NCBI GenBank assembly: GCA_026874595.1
Contig: CM049315.1
Coordinates: 9,523,664-9,587,663 of the forward strand
DNA: 64,000 bases
Source of the DNA: Sipunculus nudus
Taxonomy: Eukaryota > Annelida > Sipuncula > Golfingiida > Sipunculidae
Direction of reading: 5' to 3'
In this document: positions 40,619 to 55,600 of the stretch, in pieces
How positions within the stretch are numbered: position 1 is the stretch's first letter
How the letters are laid out: each line of letters begins with the position of its first letter
Notes under the pieces: model-generated
Database searches by the model: none
What the model saw: only the letters and a program-made list of their open reading frames with translations
Told to the model about the DNA's origin: nothing
Translations under genes and position numbers: made by a program

Positions 40619-43600
40619 CTGCAGAGAAGAAGCACCCGATTTACTAACTTATGATGCTGTCAGTATCAAGAAAAGCGTCCAATTTACAAATTATGTTAAA
40701 AATGCCATGAGAAATCACTTGGTTTACTAACTGATGACAAAGAAAAAAGTTGAGAAATTAGGCCAAAAAAAATTAAAGGCATGGTTCTCAGGCACCGCCC
40801 GCATCAATTTTAACCCCCCCCTTCAAAAATTTTTATTTTGATTTTCAACAGAAACTTGCCGATTTTGAGCTGCAGCCACTCAGATATTTCTTTCAAGTAG
40901 ATAAAATCATGCAATTTCCTTTGTTATGTAGTGCTTTAGCTTGTTTAGCAAAATAAATCTGTTATTCTCATGTCTTTGACAATTTTATCGAAACATACAA
41001 AAAAATAAAATAAAAAAAAACCGCCCGCCTGCATTGATTTCTGAAAAAAAGTGCCTGAGAACCATACCTTTTTTTTATTTTGGCCTAAAGCAAATCCGAT
41101 GTAGGACCAGTAAAAAAAAAAAGGCAAAGGACGGCATCTCATAACTAATGACGATGTAAAACGAACAGACATCAGTTTTAATGCAGAGGATGCCAAAACA
41201 GTTTACATATTGAGCAAAAATTTGTTAGTGAAGAAGCAGAAATGCAAGAAAAGAAAATGCATGAAAATATTTTTTGTTGTTGGAGGCAACCACCATTTTT
41301 TGATGCTTGCTTTACATCTGCAGATTTCCATTCTGGTTTCAGACTACGTGACAGGGCAGTATCACACACTTCCTCTCATTTTATATCCTGGCATTAACCA
41401 GGCCCGGTCACTACTGCACCTGCAGGCCCTGGGTGTGTAATTGTTCCCACTGCTAGGTCATACCACTGAGGAACCTCAGAAAGGAAAACTCATTTGCAAG
41501 TGAAACACAGCCGTTGGGCATGACCTTCCCATTAAGCCTGCAGAGCATTCACCCTGGGTGGGGGCTGGCCATGAAAAATCTCACCGCCGAGGCTGAGATT
41601 CAAAACTCACAAACTCCAGGCTTTGAGTCCCTTGCTCTGCCCTTGAGCCACAGAACCCAGTTCTAGATGTGAAAATTGAAGATAATAGTTTTGAAGAAAC
41701 TGATGTTTCTTGTCAATGGTAGGTAGGACAGACAAAGTAGGGTTTGGATGGTTACTGGTATTTGGGAATTTCAAGGTACCTGCCAGCTACAATGTTAGTA
41801 TCATCAGCTTCTCTGTTATAGTGATATCAGGATATACATTATAATACATTATTTTTGGTTCACATGCATGCACCTGAAGATTATTTTCTGAAAAAAAAGG
41901 CACCTCTAGGGTCTATGTTCAGAATAAGATTTATATTTATATTTTACTACTATATAAATGATTCATCTTCATTAACTGGAATTCTATAATTAACTTATTA
42001 TTAAAATATAACAAAAATACAAGGATACAAGTATGTTTAAAATGATAATAATCAACAAATTGATTTATTCATGATCTCCAAAAACTGTGTGATTCTCTGG
42101 TTTTTAAGAAGTTATAGAAAACATAACAAAAAGTCCTTGCAAACAGGATTTGACTACAGGGGCAGGGGTTCCCACAGTCAAGATCCAGCCACTGACTTCA
42201 TGCAACTTATCATCACTTAATGTTAAATGCTGTGATACTGACACAGAGATAACCATAGTTACCCCCCAAGTCTAAAGTCATGACTGTAATTGTATTGGCA
42301 ACTGTTATTATTGATAGCTCATCAGCTCAAAGAATATTTCATGAATAACAGTTTAAAGCTTAATATAATTTATTTAAATTTTTATGGGTTATTTCAGTTC
42401 TGACATCTGTCATCTATTCAAGTTAATTCAGAACTTATTTGCCATGTATTTTCAGTAGTGCTTTTATTGTTTGTTTCTCTTGCTTACAAGCACAAGTTGA
42501 AATACTCATGATATAACTATAAAACAATATATCATGACACATTTTATATAATTATCATGATATATAAAAATTATATTGTCCTAACACTAAAACAGATACA
42601 GATCTGGGCAGGTGAGTATAAAGAAATGGCCTTCAATATAAAATATGGTTGCCAATGGCAAAAATGTATATCACTGCATAAATTAATGATTAATACAAAC
42701 TTGGCCTTTCTTAAAGCTGCAAAAAAATATGATAAAATTTGAAAATGAGTTTTAATCCAGAATCAGGTATACCCCTGCAAATTATAATGGATTTCCTAAG
42801 AAATTATCCAGAAATCATTGAGTTATTCAAAAAGAGTTAAAAGCAAAATGGACAAGAGGAGCTACAAGCAGGAAGAGACAAGAGGAGCTACAAGCAGAAT
42901 GGGACATGAGGAGCTACAAGCAGAATGAAACATGAGGAGCTACAAGCAGAATGAGACATGAGGAGCTACTAGCGGAATCGGACATGAGGATCTACAAGCA
43001 GAATGGTACATGAGGAGCTACAAGCAGAATGGGACATTGGAAGCTACAAGCAGAATGGGACATGAGGAGCTACAAGCAGAATGGGACATGAGGAGCTACA
43101 AGTGGAATGGGACATAAGGAGCTACAAGCAGAATGAGACATGAGGAGCTACAAGCAGAATGAGAAATGAGGAGCTACAAGCAGAATGAGACATGAGGAGC
43201 TACAAGCACAAGGGGACATGAGGAGCTACAAGTGGAATGGGACATGAGGACCTACAAGCAGAATGGGATATGAGGAGCCACAAGCAGAATGAGACAAGAG
43301 GAACTACAAGCAGAATGAGACATGAGGAGCTACAAGCAGAATTAGAGGAGGAGCTACAAGCAGAATGGGACATGAGGAGCTACAAGCAGAATGGAACAAG
43401 AGGTGCTACAAGCAGAATGGGACATGAGGACCTACAAGCAGAATGGGATATGATGAGTTACAAGCAGAAAGGGACAAGAGATACTAAAAGCAGAATGGGA
43501 CATGAGAAGTAACAAGTAGAATGGGACATGAAGAGCTACTAGCGGAACGGGATTTGAGGAGCTCCAAGCAGATTGGGACATGAGGAGCTACAAGCAGAAT

Positions 43601-46600
43601 GAGACATGAGGAGCTACAAGCAGAATTAGAGGAGGAGCTACAAGCAGAATGGGACATGAGGAGCTACAAGCAGAAGGGGACATGAGGAGCTACAAGTGGA
43701 ATGGGACATGAGAAGCTACAAGCAGAATGAGACATGAGGAGCTACAAGCAGAAGGGGACATGAGGAGCTACAAGTGGTATGGGACATGAGTAGCTACAAG
43801 TGGAATGGGACATGAGGACCTACAAGCAGAATGGGATATGAGGAGTTACAAGTAGAATGGGACATGAAGAGCTACTAGCAACATGAGACATGAGGGTTAC
43901 AAGCAGAAAGGGACAAGAGATGCTAAAAGCAGAATGGGACATTGGAAGCTACAAGCGGAATGGGACATGAGGCGCTACAAGCGGAAGGGGACATGAGGAG
44001 CTACAAGCAGAACGATACATGAGGAGCTACAAGCAGAAGGGGACTTAAGGAGCTACAAGCAGAATGAGACATGAGGAGCTACAAGCAGAATGGGACATGA
44101 GGAGCTACAAGCAGAATGGAACAAGAGGTGCTACAAGCAGAATGGGACATGAGGAGCCAGAAGCAGAAGGGGACATGAGGAGCTACAAGTGGAATGGGAC
44201 ATGAGGAGCTACAAGCAGAATGGGACATGAGGACCTACAAGCAGAATGGTATATGAGGAGTTACAAGTAGAATGGGACATGAAGAGCTACAAGCAACATC
44301 GGACATGAGGGTTACAAGCAGAAAGGGACAAAAGATGCTAAAAGCAGAATGGGACATTGGAGGCTACAAGCAGAATGGGACATGAGGAGCTACAAGCAGA
44401 ATGGGACATGAGGAGCTACAAGCAGAATAGAACAAGAGGAGCTATAAGCAGAATGGGACAAGAGCTGCTACAAGCAGAATGAAAAATCTGAAAGAAACAA
44501 CAATATCAGAAAGCCCCCCGTTAATATAGCAAAGATAAGCAGATCAATGATAAAGCTGATATAACGAGGAAAGATCAACAGGGAGTAAGCCTAAAGTTGT
44601 TTTCCTACAAGTCCTGACTGTAAAATTGTAGTCTGTATAAAAGAGTAAATGTGGATCTCCAAATAATGATTTGCACACTTGTAAAATTTTTGGTTATATA
44701 CTGACTTTATGTGTGGACATTGGGCTATTTATTTCTGTGCATTTTACATATTATCATATTTTAATTTAATGTAAGCTGTAGTCACTTTTTTATGTAGCAA
44801 TTATATAAAGAAATGGAAAATTTCCAAAAGTACGAATTTCATGTCACATGTTTTGACATAATAAACTGGGAAACAAAATCTATGTAGAATACATATAAAG
44901 AATACAAATATACAATACAGGCTTGTAGGAAGGTTAGTTTAATACTGCAAACCATGCGGGTGGCAGGGTTATCTAAAGAAAGAAGTTTCCTTACCACCAC
45001 TAACCTAGTGGTTTGCTGGAGCCAAAGCCAAATGTAGTTCCTGTAGCAGCAGATGTCTTGGCTGTACTGCCAAACAGGCTAGCCCCGCCTCCAGTCCCTC
45101 CCCCTGCAGTGACATGACAGGTGTCAATCAAGTTTTCTCTCCTGTCAGGTGACTGTCTATATCAAAATGTTCATAACTGCTTGGCCTGATATGTATGTAG
45201 CTGCATGATGCAGGTTTGACCTTTGATCCTCAAAAATATACACAAAAACCCTTTTATAGAGAGATGTGGGTCAAGGTATAGGCCAGATATGATTTTTATG
45301 ATAATAATATTCAAATGTAAATATGAATGAACAGCATTTATAAAGGACCGCTTTCAGCATTAAATCAAATGATATGAGATTATAGCCACCTCAGCAGTAC
45401 AAAAATATTCTATAAAAATATGTCATTCTTGAAAATATAATGCTCTTCTTGGTAAAATATACCTAACAAGGCCTATCAGGCAGTAAACTAGTAGTTTGCT
45501 AGTTTGCTTGTACATGACTTAAGGCATGAGTAGAAGCTCACTCCAGGTAAAGCATTTGTACCATAATAAGCGTACTTTGTTGCGTTGCAAAGAGCACTGA
45601 CATATCACTTCTCAGTGATAATATCACACAGCTTATTGAAATATTTAGACTGCTTAAAAAGAATCCTCTTAGTGGTATGAATTAAGCTCAAACAAAGTAA
45701 AGTTGTAATGATCCACTGATATACCAATATGGTAGAGGTGTTAGTTAGCCAATCAGATCCAAATAATTGTGGTTCTTTTTATATTCATGAGGTTAAAATT
45801 TTGCAATTTATCAGTTTTTCGGGGTTTCACGGGGGATTGATTTTTCACAATCTCACAATACAATGAACTACACAGGGTATATCCTTTATTGTATGAATTA
45901 TTTAATATATTTGTTAAAGTATTTACAGTTTGCAAAGGACCCTGGAAACATCAAATGATAGGAAATTCCTCTTAATTATAAATCTCAATAACAATATCAG
46001 TCTGTGATTTACAGATTACCATAAATGTTTCTTTTAATATTAATAATATCATACTTTTGCCATGTGACATTGCAGGCATTGGATATATTGAAGATATGCC
46101 AGTGAGACTGCGTAATACACAAATATTCACCTTTGCATCTGGGGATGCACACAGGAATTATTTTCGCAAAGATTTCCCTTTCACAAATTTTGTGAATTTG
46201 AAATCCTTGTAAACTAAAAGCCAAATGCAGTAACTAATTTGTGACTTAACCCAGATGCCAAAAGCAGCTGGGTAAATGTCAAAATTCTGTTGGATGGTCA
46301 TATTTTGTCAATATGTCAATACAGGGACATCTGATGACAATGATATAAGTATGACTATGTATCAGGATGTGTCGGTCAACCTGTGTACTGTTACAACCCT
46401 CAAAATGACACTCACCAAGTGAAAATCCCGTGGATGAGGAGGTACCGCCGGTCAGACCAGATGATGTTACAGAACCAAACAGACTTGGAGCTCCAGAGGG
46501 AGCCTGCCCCGTGCTGAATGATGAGGCACCTGCAATGCACAAGAGAAACATCAGCTCCTACTACCACAACTCTGTCACCTACACCTTGAGTAACTAGAAA

Positions 46601-49600
46601 TATGCATTCTCACAAATGCAGGCCTCCCCCATGTGGGTGGTCCTTAATGTGGGGTACCCTGTGTTTTCATCCATTTATTGGCCAACATTCCCAGGTTCAC
46701 TGGAGCAAATGTTCCCAAACAAGTATTTTCATTCACTTCCTCTGCCCATATTCCCACTTTCAATCTGGCATAGGTAACTGCAAATTTGTGAATAATCCTC
46801 CCTCAATCCGGATTATGATCCAGATCCACACCAAAATCTAATCAATTCTTAACTGGCCCATTCCTGAGGGGTCCTGAAAATATCATGGGATTCCATTCAT
46901 GACTGCATTAGTTATGTGTAGAACAAATACACACATACACAGACAGGAATAAATACATGTCCTCCTGGTGGAGGCAATAATAAACTGGATACGGCTACAT
47001 TATACCCGAAAACTATGCACATGATAGGTCTCTACAATATAACAGTCCTCCTTGAATTTGATCTGGATCCATATTCTTGAATTCACATGGTAAACAAATA
47101 CTGATTTTAGTTTCACTCCCTAGATGGCAGCACACACTATATCCGGAAGCTGTAATTTAGATGGGTATTATCAACCGAAAGGGAATCACAATAAAACAGG
47201 ATAAAGGTCTGCAGTCTCCTCACAATTTAGGTGTATATAAACAGTGTCACCTGCTGGTTGTTGTGTTCTGTTAAGAACAGACGCCATCGCCATAGCTGAG
47301 GCACTGACACCACCAGTGAAAGAAGATGGTCCAATGGTTGTTGGCGGTTGTCGTGTAATGGTAGACTTATCCACTGCCTTCCTCTTCTCAAATATGTCTG
47401 TCATATCACCATGGAATACTCGCCGGTAGTTTAGGTACTGCTCTTTCAAGTTCTGCCAAGTAATTAAAAATAAGTGATGATCCTAATTATAACTTAAAGA
47501 ATTTTCAATATCACAGCATACATAAATATGTGAAAGTGATAAGCTTTTCATTATATAACTTTATTTTGCTTTTGTGTTGTGGGGAGGGGTTCCCTATTAA
47601 ATTACATTAAACCATTCATGATCTATTACAAATGAACCTCACATTTCCCATTCTCCTTTGCACTCTTCAAAAACTCAAAATAAGGAACCAAAATTTACTT
47701 CTAACTTCAGAAAATATATTATTCCAAATTTTTAAAATGATACCGTGAATGTACCCAGCTGGATGGCATTCACTCATCCATTAAGGTAAACAAATATATA
47801 TAAGCACAGAGGACACATAATACACCAAGAGGTCTTCCACTTTAAGATTGAATATTATCAATGCCAGGTTTTAGCTCAGATGGGTAACAATTATTGTTTT
47901 TTTTTTATTTAACAGTACCTGAAATGCCTGCTATACATACCTTGACAGCTTCATGGACAACTTGTAGCTGAGCTGCCAGGGCCAGAAAGCTTTTATGAAG
48001 TCTGGTAAAAAGCATGGATAACTCTGAAACAAAGCAAGGGCAAGGGTCTATTATTAATGCCATTCAAAAAATATTTTGTACTGTAATCTAAAGTGTCAAG
48101 AGATAATACAACATTTTGTATAATACGGTAATACTGCAGACTGGTGGTCAATTTTAAAATGAACACTATTCACAAAACTTACTTCTGTGGTCAAGGTTTT
48201 GGCTAGGTTGTTGAAAGTTATTCATCCGCTGCTCATGGTTCAGTTTTAAAACTGGTAGCTACTTTTTATCTTGCCTTCTTTATATTCTGTCAGTATTAAC
48301 ATTATTTTCCCCCCAAGATAATATGACTACTTTACATATGTTTGCACATAATCATTTGTGATCAACTGCATGAAAATGCAACAATTTTAATTGGCCAAGA
48401 AGAAAAGGACCAATCTCTTACAAACTGATTAACAAGTGTTACACTAATACACAACCTTGAGGAGATCGTGCTGCTGGTTGATTTAGTAGGGCCAAGTGAC
48501 TCTCGAGTTCCTCAATTTGTTGTCTGTACATCAACATCCGTACCTCAAAGTCTTCAACTAAACTATGGAAATACCTGAAAAATAAAGAAAGTAAATCCAT
48601 CACTAAATCCATCACTCTGTAAACACGGTCTGTTATGCAGACTTTTAATTATTTCCAGTTATGACCTCCATGGTATTATTAAATAATTTTACTTTTGGCT
48701 CTATCATGGGAATTATACTTATGTATGAAATATCTGCAAATATTGTCTCAGATTTCCTCACCCTGCAGGTGCTGTGTTCTCGTACTGAAGTCCAGGGGGA
48801 GTGTCTTTAGTTCTCTGGCAGATCTCAGCATTCTTCAGCTCCTGAAACAATATCATTCAGATTTTTCTGTTACCTTAATTATTTCTAACCTGAACTCCTC
48901 ATGCAGTGGTTATAAACTGCAGTCGTTCTATATCTCCTTCATTTTAACAGCTGCTTTGTGTAGCAAGTTTCTCCAGGAGGGCTGACACACAGGGCAAAAT
49001 AATGTGGATTTAAAATCTGTTGGATGCACAATTTAATACCACGCATTCATTGGTCTGATTTCAATTCTTTGGCCTCTGCCAGCCCTGGTTGTGAAACCCA
49101 GTGAATCTTGCTATACAAATCAGTGGTTAAATCAAAGGAAATCTGGAAAGACTGTGGTGTATAACCACTGCATGAGGAGTGAAGGTATAGCTAGAATCAT
49201 TAGATATATATCCCTGAAGTAAAGTTCTCCATGACAGGAAATGATGACTCCATGGATAGTTACCAAGCAGAAATCAGAAATGATGTGGCAGTGATTGGTA
49301 GAATATTTTGGATGAGTATGTTCAGGCCATTTTTAATGTCACAAAATATCTAATGTAAATTAGGTCTGTCTTTCTGGATACCAGTTCTATTGTTACCAAA
49401 TTATGGTTTCCAAAACCAAAAATTTAGGTTGCTGAACACACTCCTCAATGAGGGTCATACAGATTTTCCTCAAAGAAAGAGCTTAGTGATCTCCTGAACA
49501 TATCTATAAAGGTATCTCCAGCACCCACAGCCCACACAATGGACACCTAGTTTTCAAACAGGTGGGGTGCCTTCCCATTATTTAAATACTTTTGAGTGCA

Positions 49601-52600
49601 CTTGTGGGTTTGAGATGAGAATAATTAAAAAATAAATAAATTATACACTTTTGAGAAATTAATTAAGCACTCAGAAGACCCCTGATATATGACCTTAGTC
49701 TTTAAGTATCTGAAGGAAAAATTTATCTGGTGAGACATTAACCATGAGAACTTCAAATATAGCAGCTTGATACTTCTCATAAGAATCGATTTATGAATTG
49801 AATATATTTTCTTCATATAACACAGTAGCAAAATGAACAAGTTTTCAAATTACTCACTGGAAACACAGATTATGATAATCTATCAGCATATTAAAAGGCC
49901 AATTTTTAAAGGTCTTTTTTAAGACATGGTAATATTTCGGTAATTGATTTTTTATCCCAGTTATCCTAGTAAAGTTTATAAAATCTTATCATAAAATATA
50001 AAGATAATTATTGCACCAAAGAACTTGACATCTTCATCATATACTCATGGCCTGACTTCAAGCTGACAATTGTTGTCAATATATCTCCAATCAGCACCTC
50101 AGCAGACTGTGCTTTGAGTTTAGTGACAGCCAGCTCCAGAAACTTACCTGAGCAGACTGTGCTTAGAGTTTAGTGACAGCCAGCTCCAGAAACTTACCTG
50201 AGCTGACTGTGCTTTCAGTTTAGTGACAGCCAGCTCCAGAAACATACCTGAGCAGACTGTGCTTAGAGTTTAGTGACAGCCAGCTCCAGAAACTTACCTG
50301 AGCAGACTGTGCTTTCAGTTTAGTGACAGCCAGCTCCAGAAACTTACCTGAGCAGACTGTGCTTAGAGTTTAGTGACAGCCAGCTCCATAAACTTACCTG
50401 AGCAGACTGTGCTTTGAGTTTAGTGACAGCCAGCTCCATAAACTTACCTGAGCAGACTGTGCTTTGAGTTTAGTGACAGCCAGCTCCAGGAACTTACCTG
50501 AGCAGACTGTGCTTTGAGTTTAGTGACAGCCAGCTCCAGAAACTTACCTGAGCAGACTGTGCTTTCAGTTTAGTGACAGCCAGCTCCAGAAACTTACCTG
50601 AGCAGACTGTGCTTAGAGTTTAGTAACAGCCAGCTCCAGCAACTTACCTGAGCGGACTGTGCTTTCAGTTTAGTGACGGCCACTGCATTGCGTTGTAGAC
50701 TGTTAGACACCAGAGCCAGTAGCTGTCTGAGGTTGTCCACCTCTTCCTGTACTTTGTACATGTCACGTGATGACATTCTGGCTATTTCTTCACGCTCAGC
50801 CTTCTGGCTCTTCATGTGCTTTCTGTAACAGCAAACCCACAAAAACAATTCATGAGCAGGATAGGGAACAAATCATAACAAAACACAAAACAAGTACTGT
50901 GAGACCTTGTTGTGTCAATGTTAAAGGGGCCAACTGAAATAGCAAAGGTTTAGCCTAAGCTGGTTCAATTTTATTCAACTTGAGAGTATTTAATACATGG
51001 TATTACTGCATATTGGAGACCACACATGGCAGTTGATATCACAGAACATACTAGAAAGAACTGTACACATAGGATAACACAACCAAGTAGATTAAGCATC
51101 AAATTGTGGAACAGGCATTGAATTGTGGAGTTTGACAGATAGCAGAATGACGAAAGACAACTAGATGTGTCGGAACGACACGAATGCCCCCGCCTGGGGC
51201 AAATTAGAAACATTTGTTAAATTTTGAAAAATTACAGGAGTACAGGAGGTGTCGTATGGTCAAAAGTAGGTCAACAAGTGCAAAATGCAAACTCGATCTG
51301 TAACGGGTCATTATCAAGCAACACACCAAAAATCAGGCCAGTATCTGCAGGCATTGTGAAAAAAAGTCCATATATGTGCATTTTCCATAAAAATTTCTGT
51401 CTTTCATGAAATTTTCTATGTTTAGGAGCCGTAAAATAATCAAAAGTAGGTCAACCGGGCTGAAACGCGAACTCGATCTGTAACTGTCATTATCTGCCCA
51501 CACATAAAAAATCAGGGTGGTATCTGCAGGCATTGAGGAGAAAAAGTCCGTACATATGCATTTGTTATTAAAATTTATATTTTTCATGAAATATTCTATG
51601 TTCAGGAGCAGTCAAATGGTCAAAAGTAGGTCAACTGGGACAAAACAAGAACTCGATCTGTAACTGGTCATTATCTGCCTACACACCAAAAATCAGGCCC
51701 GTATCTGCAGGCACTGGGAAAAAAGTCCGTACATGTGCACTTTTTTATGAAATTTCTATGTTAGAGCACCGTCAAACGGTCAAAAGTAGGTCAACTGGGA
51801 CAAAACGTGAACTCAATCTGTAACTGGTCATTATCTGCCCACACACCAAAAATCAGGCCAATATCTGCAGGTATTGTGAAAAAAAGTCTGTACATGTGTA
51901 TTTGTCATGAAAATTTATATTTTTCATGAAATTTTCTATGTTCAGGAGGTGTAAAACGGTCAAAAGTAGGTCAACTGGGACGAAACACGAACTTGATCTG
52001 TAACTGGTCAATATCTGCCCACACACAAAAAATCAGGCCAATATCTGCAGGCATTGGGAAAAAAAGTCTGTACATGTGTATTTGTCAAGAAAGTTCATAT
52101 TTTTCATTAAATTTTCTATGTTCAGGAGCCGTAAAACGGTCAAAAGTAGGTCAACCGGGACGAAACGCGAACTCGATCTGTAACTGGCCTATATCTGCCC
52201 ACACACCAAAAATCAGGTCAATATCTGCAGGCATTGCGAAAAAAAGTCCATAGTTTGATTTCGGAATGACGGAAGGACGGAAGGATGGAAGGACGGAATG
52301 ACGGACATGGGTAAAACTATATGCCCCGGCCACTTTGTGGCGGGGGCATAAAAATAAATGTAATATATTCACTTTGGACTACTTTCACATCAATCTACAC
52401 ACTAGACACAGTAGGAATCTAGATTAATATTATCAACTGCATCTTTGTCTATCATTAATTTCCTTCATATGATCCCTAATGATTAGTAATGAATAATATG
52501 ATTTATTTTTTTATCATTAAAATTTCACTGAAAAATACCATAGGTGACTGCATGGTGTTATTTGGAATAACATTGACATTGACATTCTATCCATCCATTC

Positions 52601-55600
52601 AAGATTCTTACATCATCAGCAACTGCAAGTTAATTTTCTGTTACTCATCAACTAACAAATTCCTTTTCTATTAATTTTTTTTTAATTTGTTATAAAAAAC
52701 CAATACAAAATTATTAATTTATTGTTTATTGTTATTTTGTTTTTCAACATGTGTATTTGTCAAGAAAGTTCATATTTTTCATTAAATTTTCTATGTTCAG
52801 GAGCCGTAAAACGGTCAAAAGTAGGTCAACCATAACGAAACGCGAACTCAATCTGTAACTGGTCTATATCTGCCCACACACCAAAAATCAGGCCAATATC
52901 TGCAGGTATTGCGAAAATAAGTCTGTACATGTGTATTTGTCATGAAAATTTATATTTTTCATGAAATTTTCTATGTTCAGGAGGTGTAAAACGGTTAAAA
53001 GTAGGTCAACTTAGACAAAACATGAACTCGATCTGTAACTGGTCAATATCTGCCCACACACCAAAAATCAGGCCAATATCTGCAGGTATTGCGAAAAAAA
53101 GTCTGTACATGTGTATTTGTCATGAAAATTTATATTTTTCATGAAATTTTCTATGTTCAGGAGGTGTAAAACAGTCAAAAGTAGGTCAACTTAGACAAAA
53201 CATGAACTCGATCTGTAACTGGTCAATATCTGCCCACACAAAAAAAATCAGGCCAATATCTGCAGGCATTGCGAAAAAAAATCTGTACATGTGTATTTGT
53301 CATGAAAGTTCATATTTTTCATTAAATTTTCTATGTTCAGGAGCCGTAAAACGGTCAAAAGTAGGTCAACCATGACGAAACGTGAACTCGATCTGTAACT
53401 GGTCTATATCTGCTCACACACCAAAAATCAGGCCAATATCTGCAGGCATTGCGAAAAAAAGTCCGTACATGTGTATTTGTCATGAAAATTTCTATTTTTC
53501 ATGAAATTTTCTAAGTTTAGGAGCCGTAAAACGTTCAAAAGTAGGTCAACTGGGACGAAACGTGAACTCAATCTGTAACTGATCATTATCTGCCTACACA
53601 CCAAAAATCAGGCCAATATCTGCAGGCATTGCGAAAAAAAGTCTGTACATGTGTTTTTGTCATGAAAAATTCTATTTTTCATTAAATTTTCTAAGTTTAG
53701 GAGTCGTAAAACGGTCAAAAGAAGGTCAACTGGGACGAAACACAAACTTGATCTGTAACTGGTCTATATCTGCCCACACACCAAAAATCAGGCCAATATC
53801 TGCAGGCAATGCGAAAAAAAAGTCTGTACAACTGTTTGATTTCAGAATGACGGAATGATGGAAGGACGGACATGGGTAAAACTTTATGCCCCGGCCACTT
53901 TGTGGCGGGGGCATAAAAATTATGAGAATAGTAACATACAGCAGCTCACAGGAACATCAGAGGTTCATGATAGCCCTAAACAGCATGTTCTGAGTTTGTT
54001 TATTTTCAGACCTGAATACAGAAATCCTAGATTTAAATACAGAAGGCTTAATGAAAACAAATCTACCCATCCAACTTCTATCCAGATCTTCTTTTTATCT
54101 ATTTACCTTTATAGTACCTGTCTGTCTAGATATAAAGGTAAAAGGTAAAGGTTAGGGTTTATAGTCTGATATCACTGAACATGTCAGTCTCATCCCACTT
54201 TACACTAGATATGATTGTACCCTCTGACATCTGAAATGGAGCATAAGGGATGGACAATTTTGTGTGAGCATGCCTGAAATGCTTCATTTTAGAGAATGTG
54301 TAACAATTTGGTCCTACATCTTCAACAGAATGAAATATAAAATGGGATCACAGGCTGGAAGCAAAGCTGCTCGTTGTATTTTTATTTCACACTTTGGTGA
54401 CCTTGATACTACTAATAAAACTAAATATAATACCTGAACTGTTCCACTGCACCAGAAATATCTGCTGGTAGTGCGACTTCTTTGACAACTTTACTGTCAC
54501 TGTCATACAAACAAAAGAAGGAAAAACAGATTAAAATATATTTTACCATAACTTTAATTTATACTTTACCCTGATGAATTATAACACCACATAACACATT
54601 ATTGACCCTGCACGTTTTTTTAACATTTTCTGTATTGGAATCTTTAAAAATAATAGGCAATGATATTACGTTTCTCTGGAAATTCTGAACTTGTATTCAC
54701 AAACTTCATGAATGAATAAATATACAGGGAAAGGAAAATATATTTAACAGTTTTCATGACAGATGAACATACTTAATGCTTTTCCACATGCACAACATTT
54801 GGAAGCCAATGGTCATTGATGATTCAATTATGGAAAATCTGTTATCTGTTCCAAAGTTAATCAGTCTTACATTTTTGATTTTATGCCTGGTAGGTTAGTT
54901 TAAACTTGTATTGGTGATTAGATTTAAAGATCTGAGGAAAACAGATCATTATCTCACCTTGTCTTGCCTGTTCCTGAAACTGTACCTGCAAGAAAGACAA
55001 TTCATTTTAATATAGATACAATAACAGTCACTAAATGTGATGAAATCCCTTGGAAGTTAATCTGATTTGAGGATTCTCAAGAAGCAATGAGTGATGAGAC
55101 TGGCATTTCTCACTTGCACTGAACATTCAGCTTATAAAGATAATACAATAACAGAAGTTAGAATTTCACTGTGCATTATATCTGAATCGATTCAATATTT
55201 TGTATCAAGCTATCTGTCTGAGACTTCAATAATTCTGACTTCTGTTTTCTGAAAACATTAACTGCTCAACTGATTACTAAAGATAAACACTACTTTACCC
55301 ACAGATTACTTAACCAAATCCCCCCCCCCCTCCAAAAAAAGAAATCCAACAATAACACTGCTTGTTTTCAGGTGCACAAATAAGCATGAAAAATTGCTCA
55401 TATGGTTTTGTAACAGTGGTATTTCCAGGTGCCCATCAGTGTATATGCATGTGTTGTATATGTATAAAAACTGCTACAAGAGCGATTTCCTTGCACAAGG
55501 TCTACGTGAACACAGTAATTCTGGTTAACTGACAACACTTTAACATCTAGATTGGGAAGAACTGCAAAAGTGCTAGATCCTCTGTACCACCTTTAGCAGT

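Noticed and set aside
40198-40647. Plus-strand frame of 149 codons
   Set aside because: Antisense to NUP58 exon 12, with no recognisable domain.
43237-43512. 91-codon frame with HEDLQAEWDM-like repeats
   Set aside because: Product of the 26-bp minisatellite (78 bp = 26 codons). It is intronic and on the strand opposite to the gene.
42843-44484. Regular repeats that might suggest a CRISPR array
   Set aside because: Units are contiguous 26-bp tandem copies with no unique spacers, and the genome is clearly eukaryotic. The same applies to the arrays at 3.4-4.2, 36.7 and 50.1-50.7 kb.
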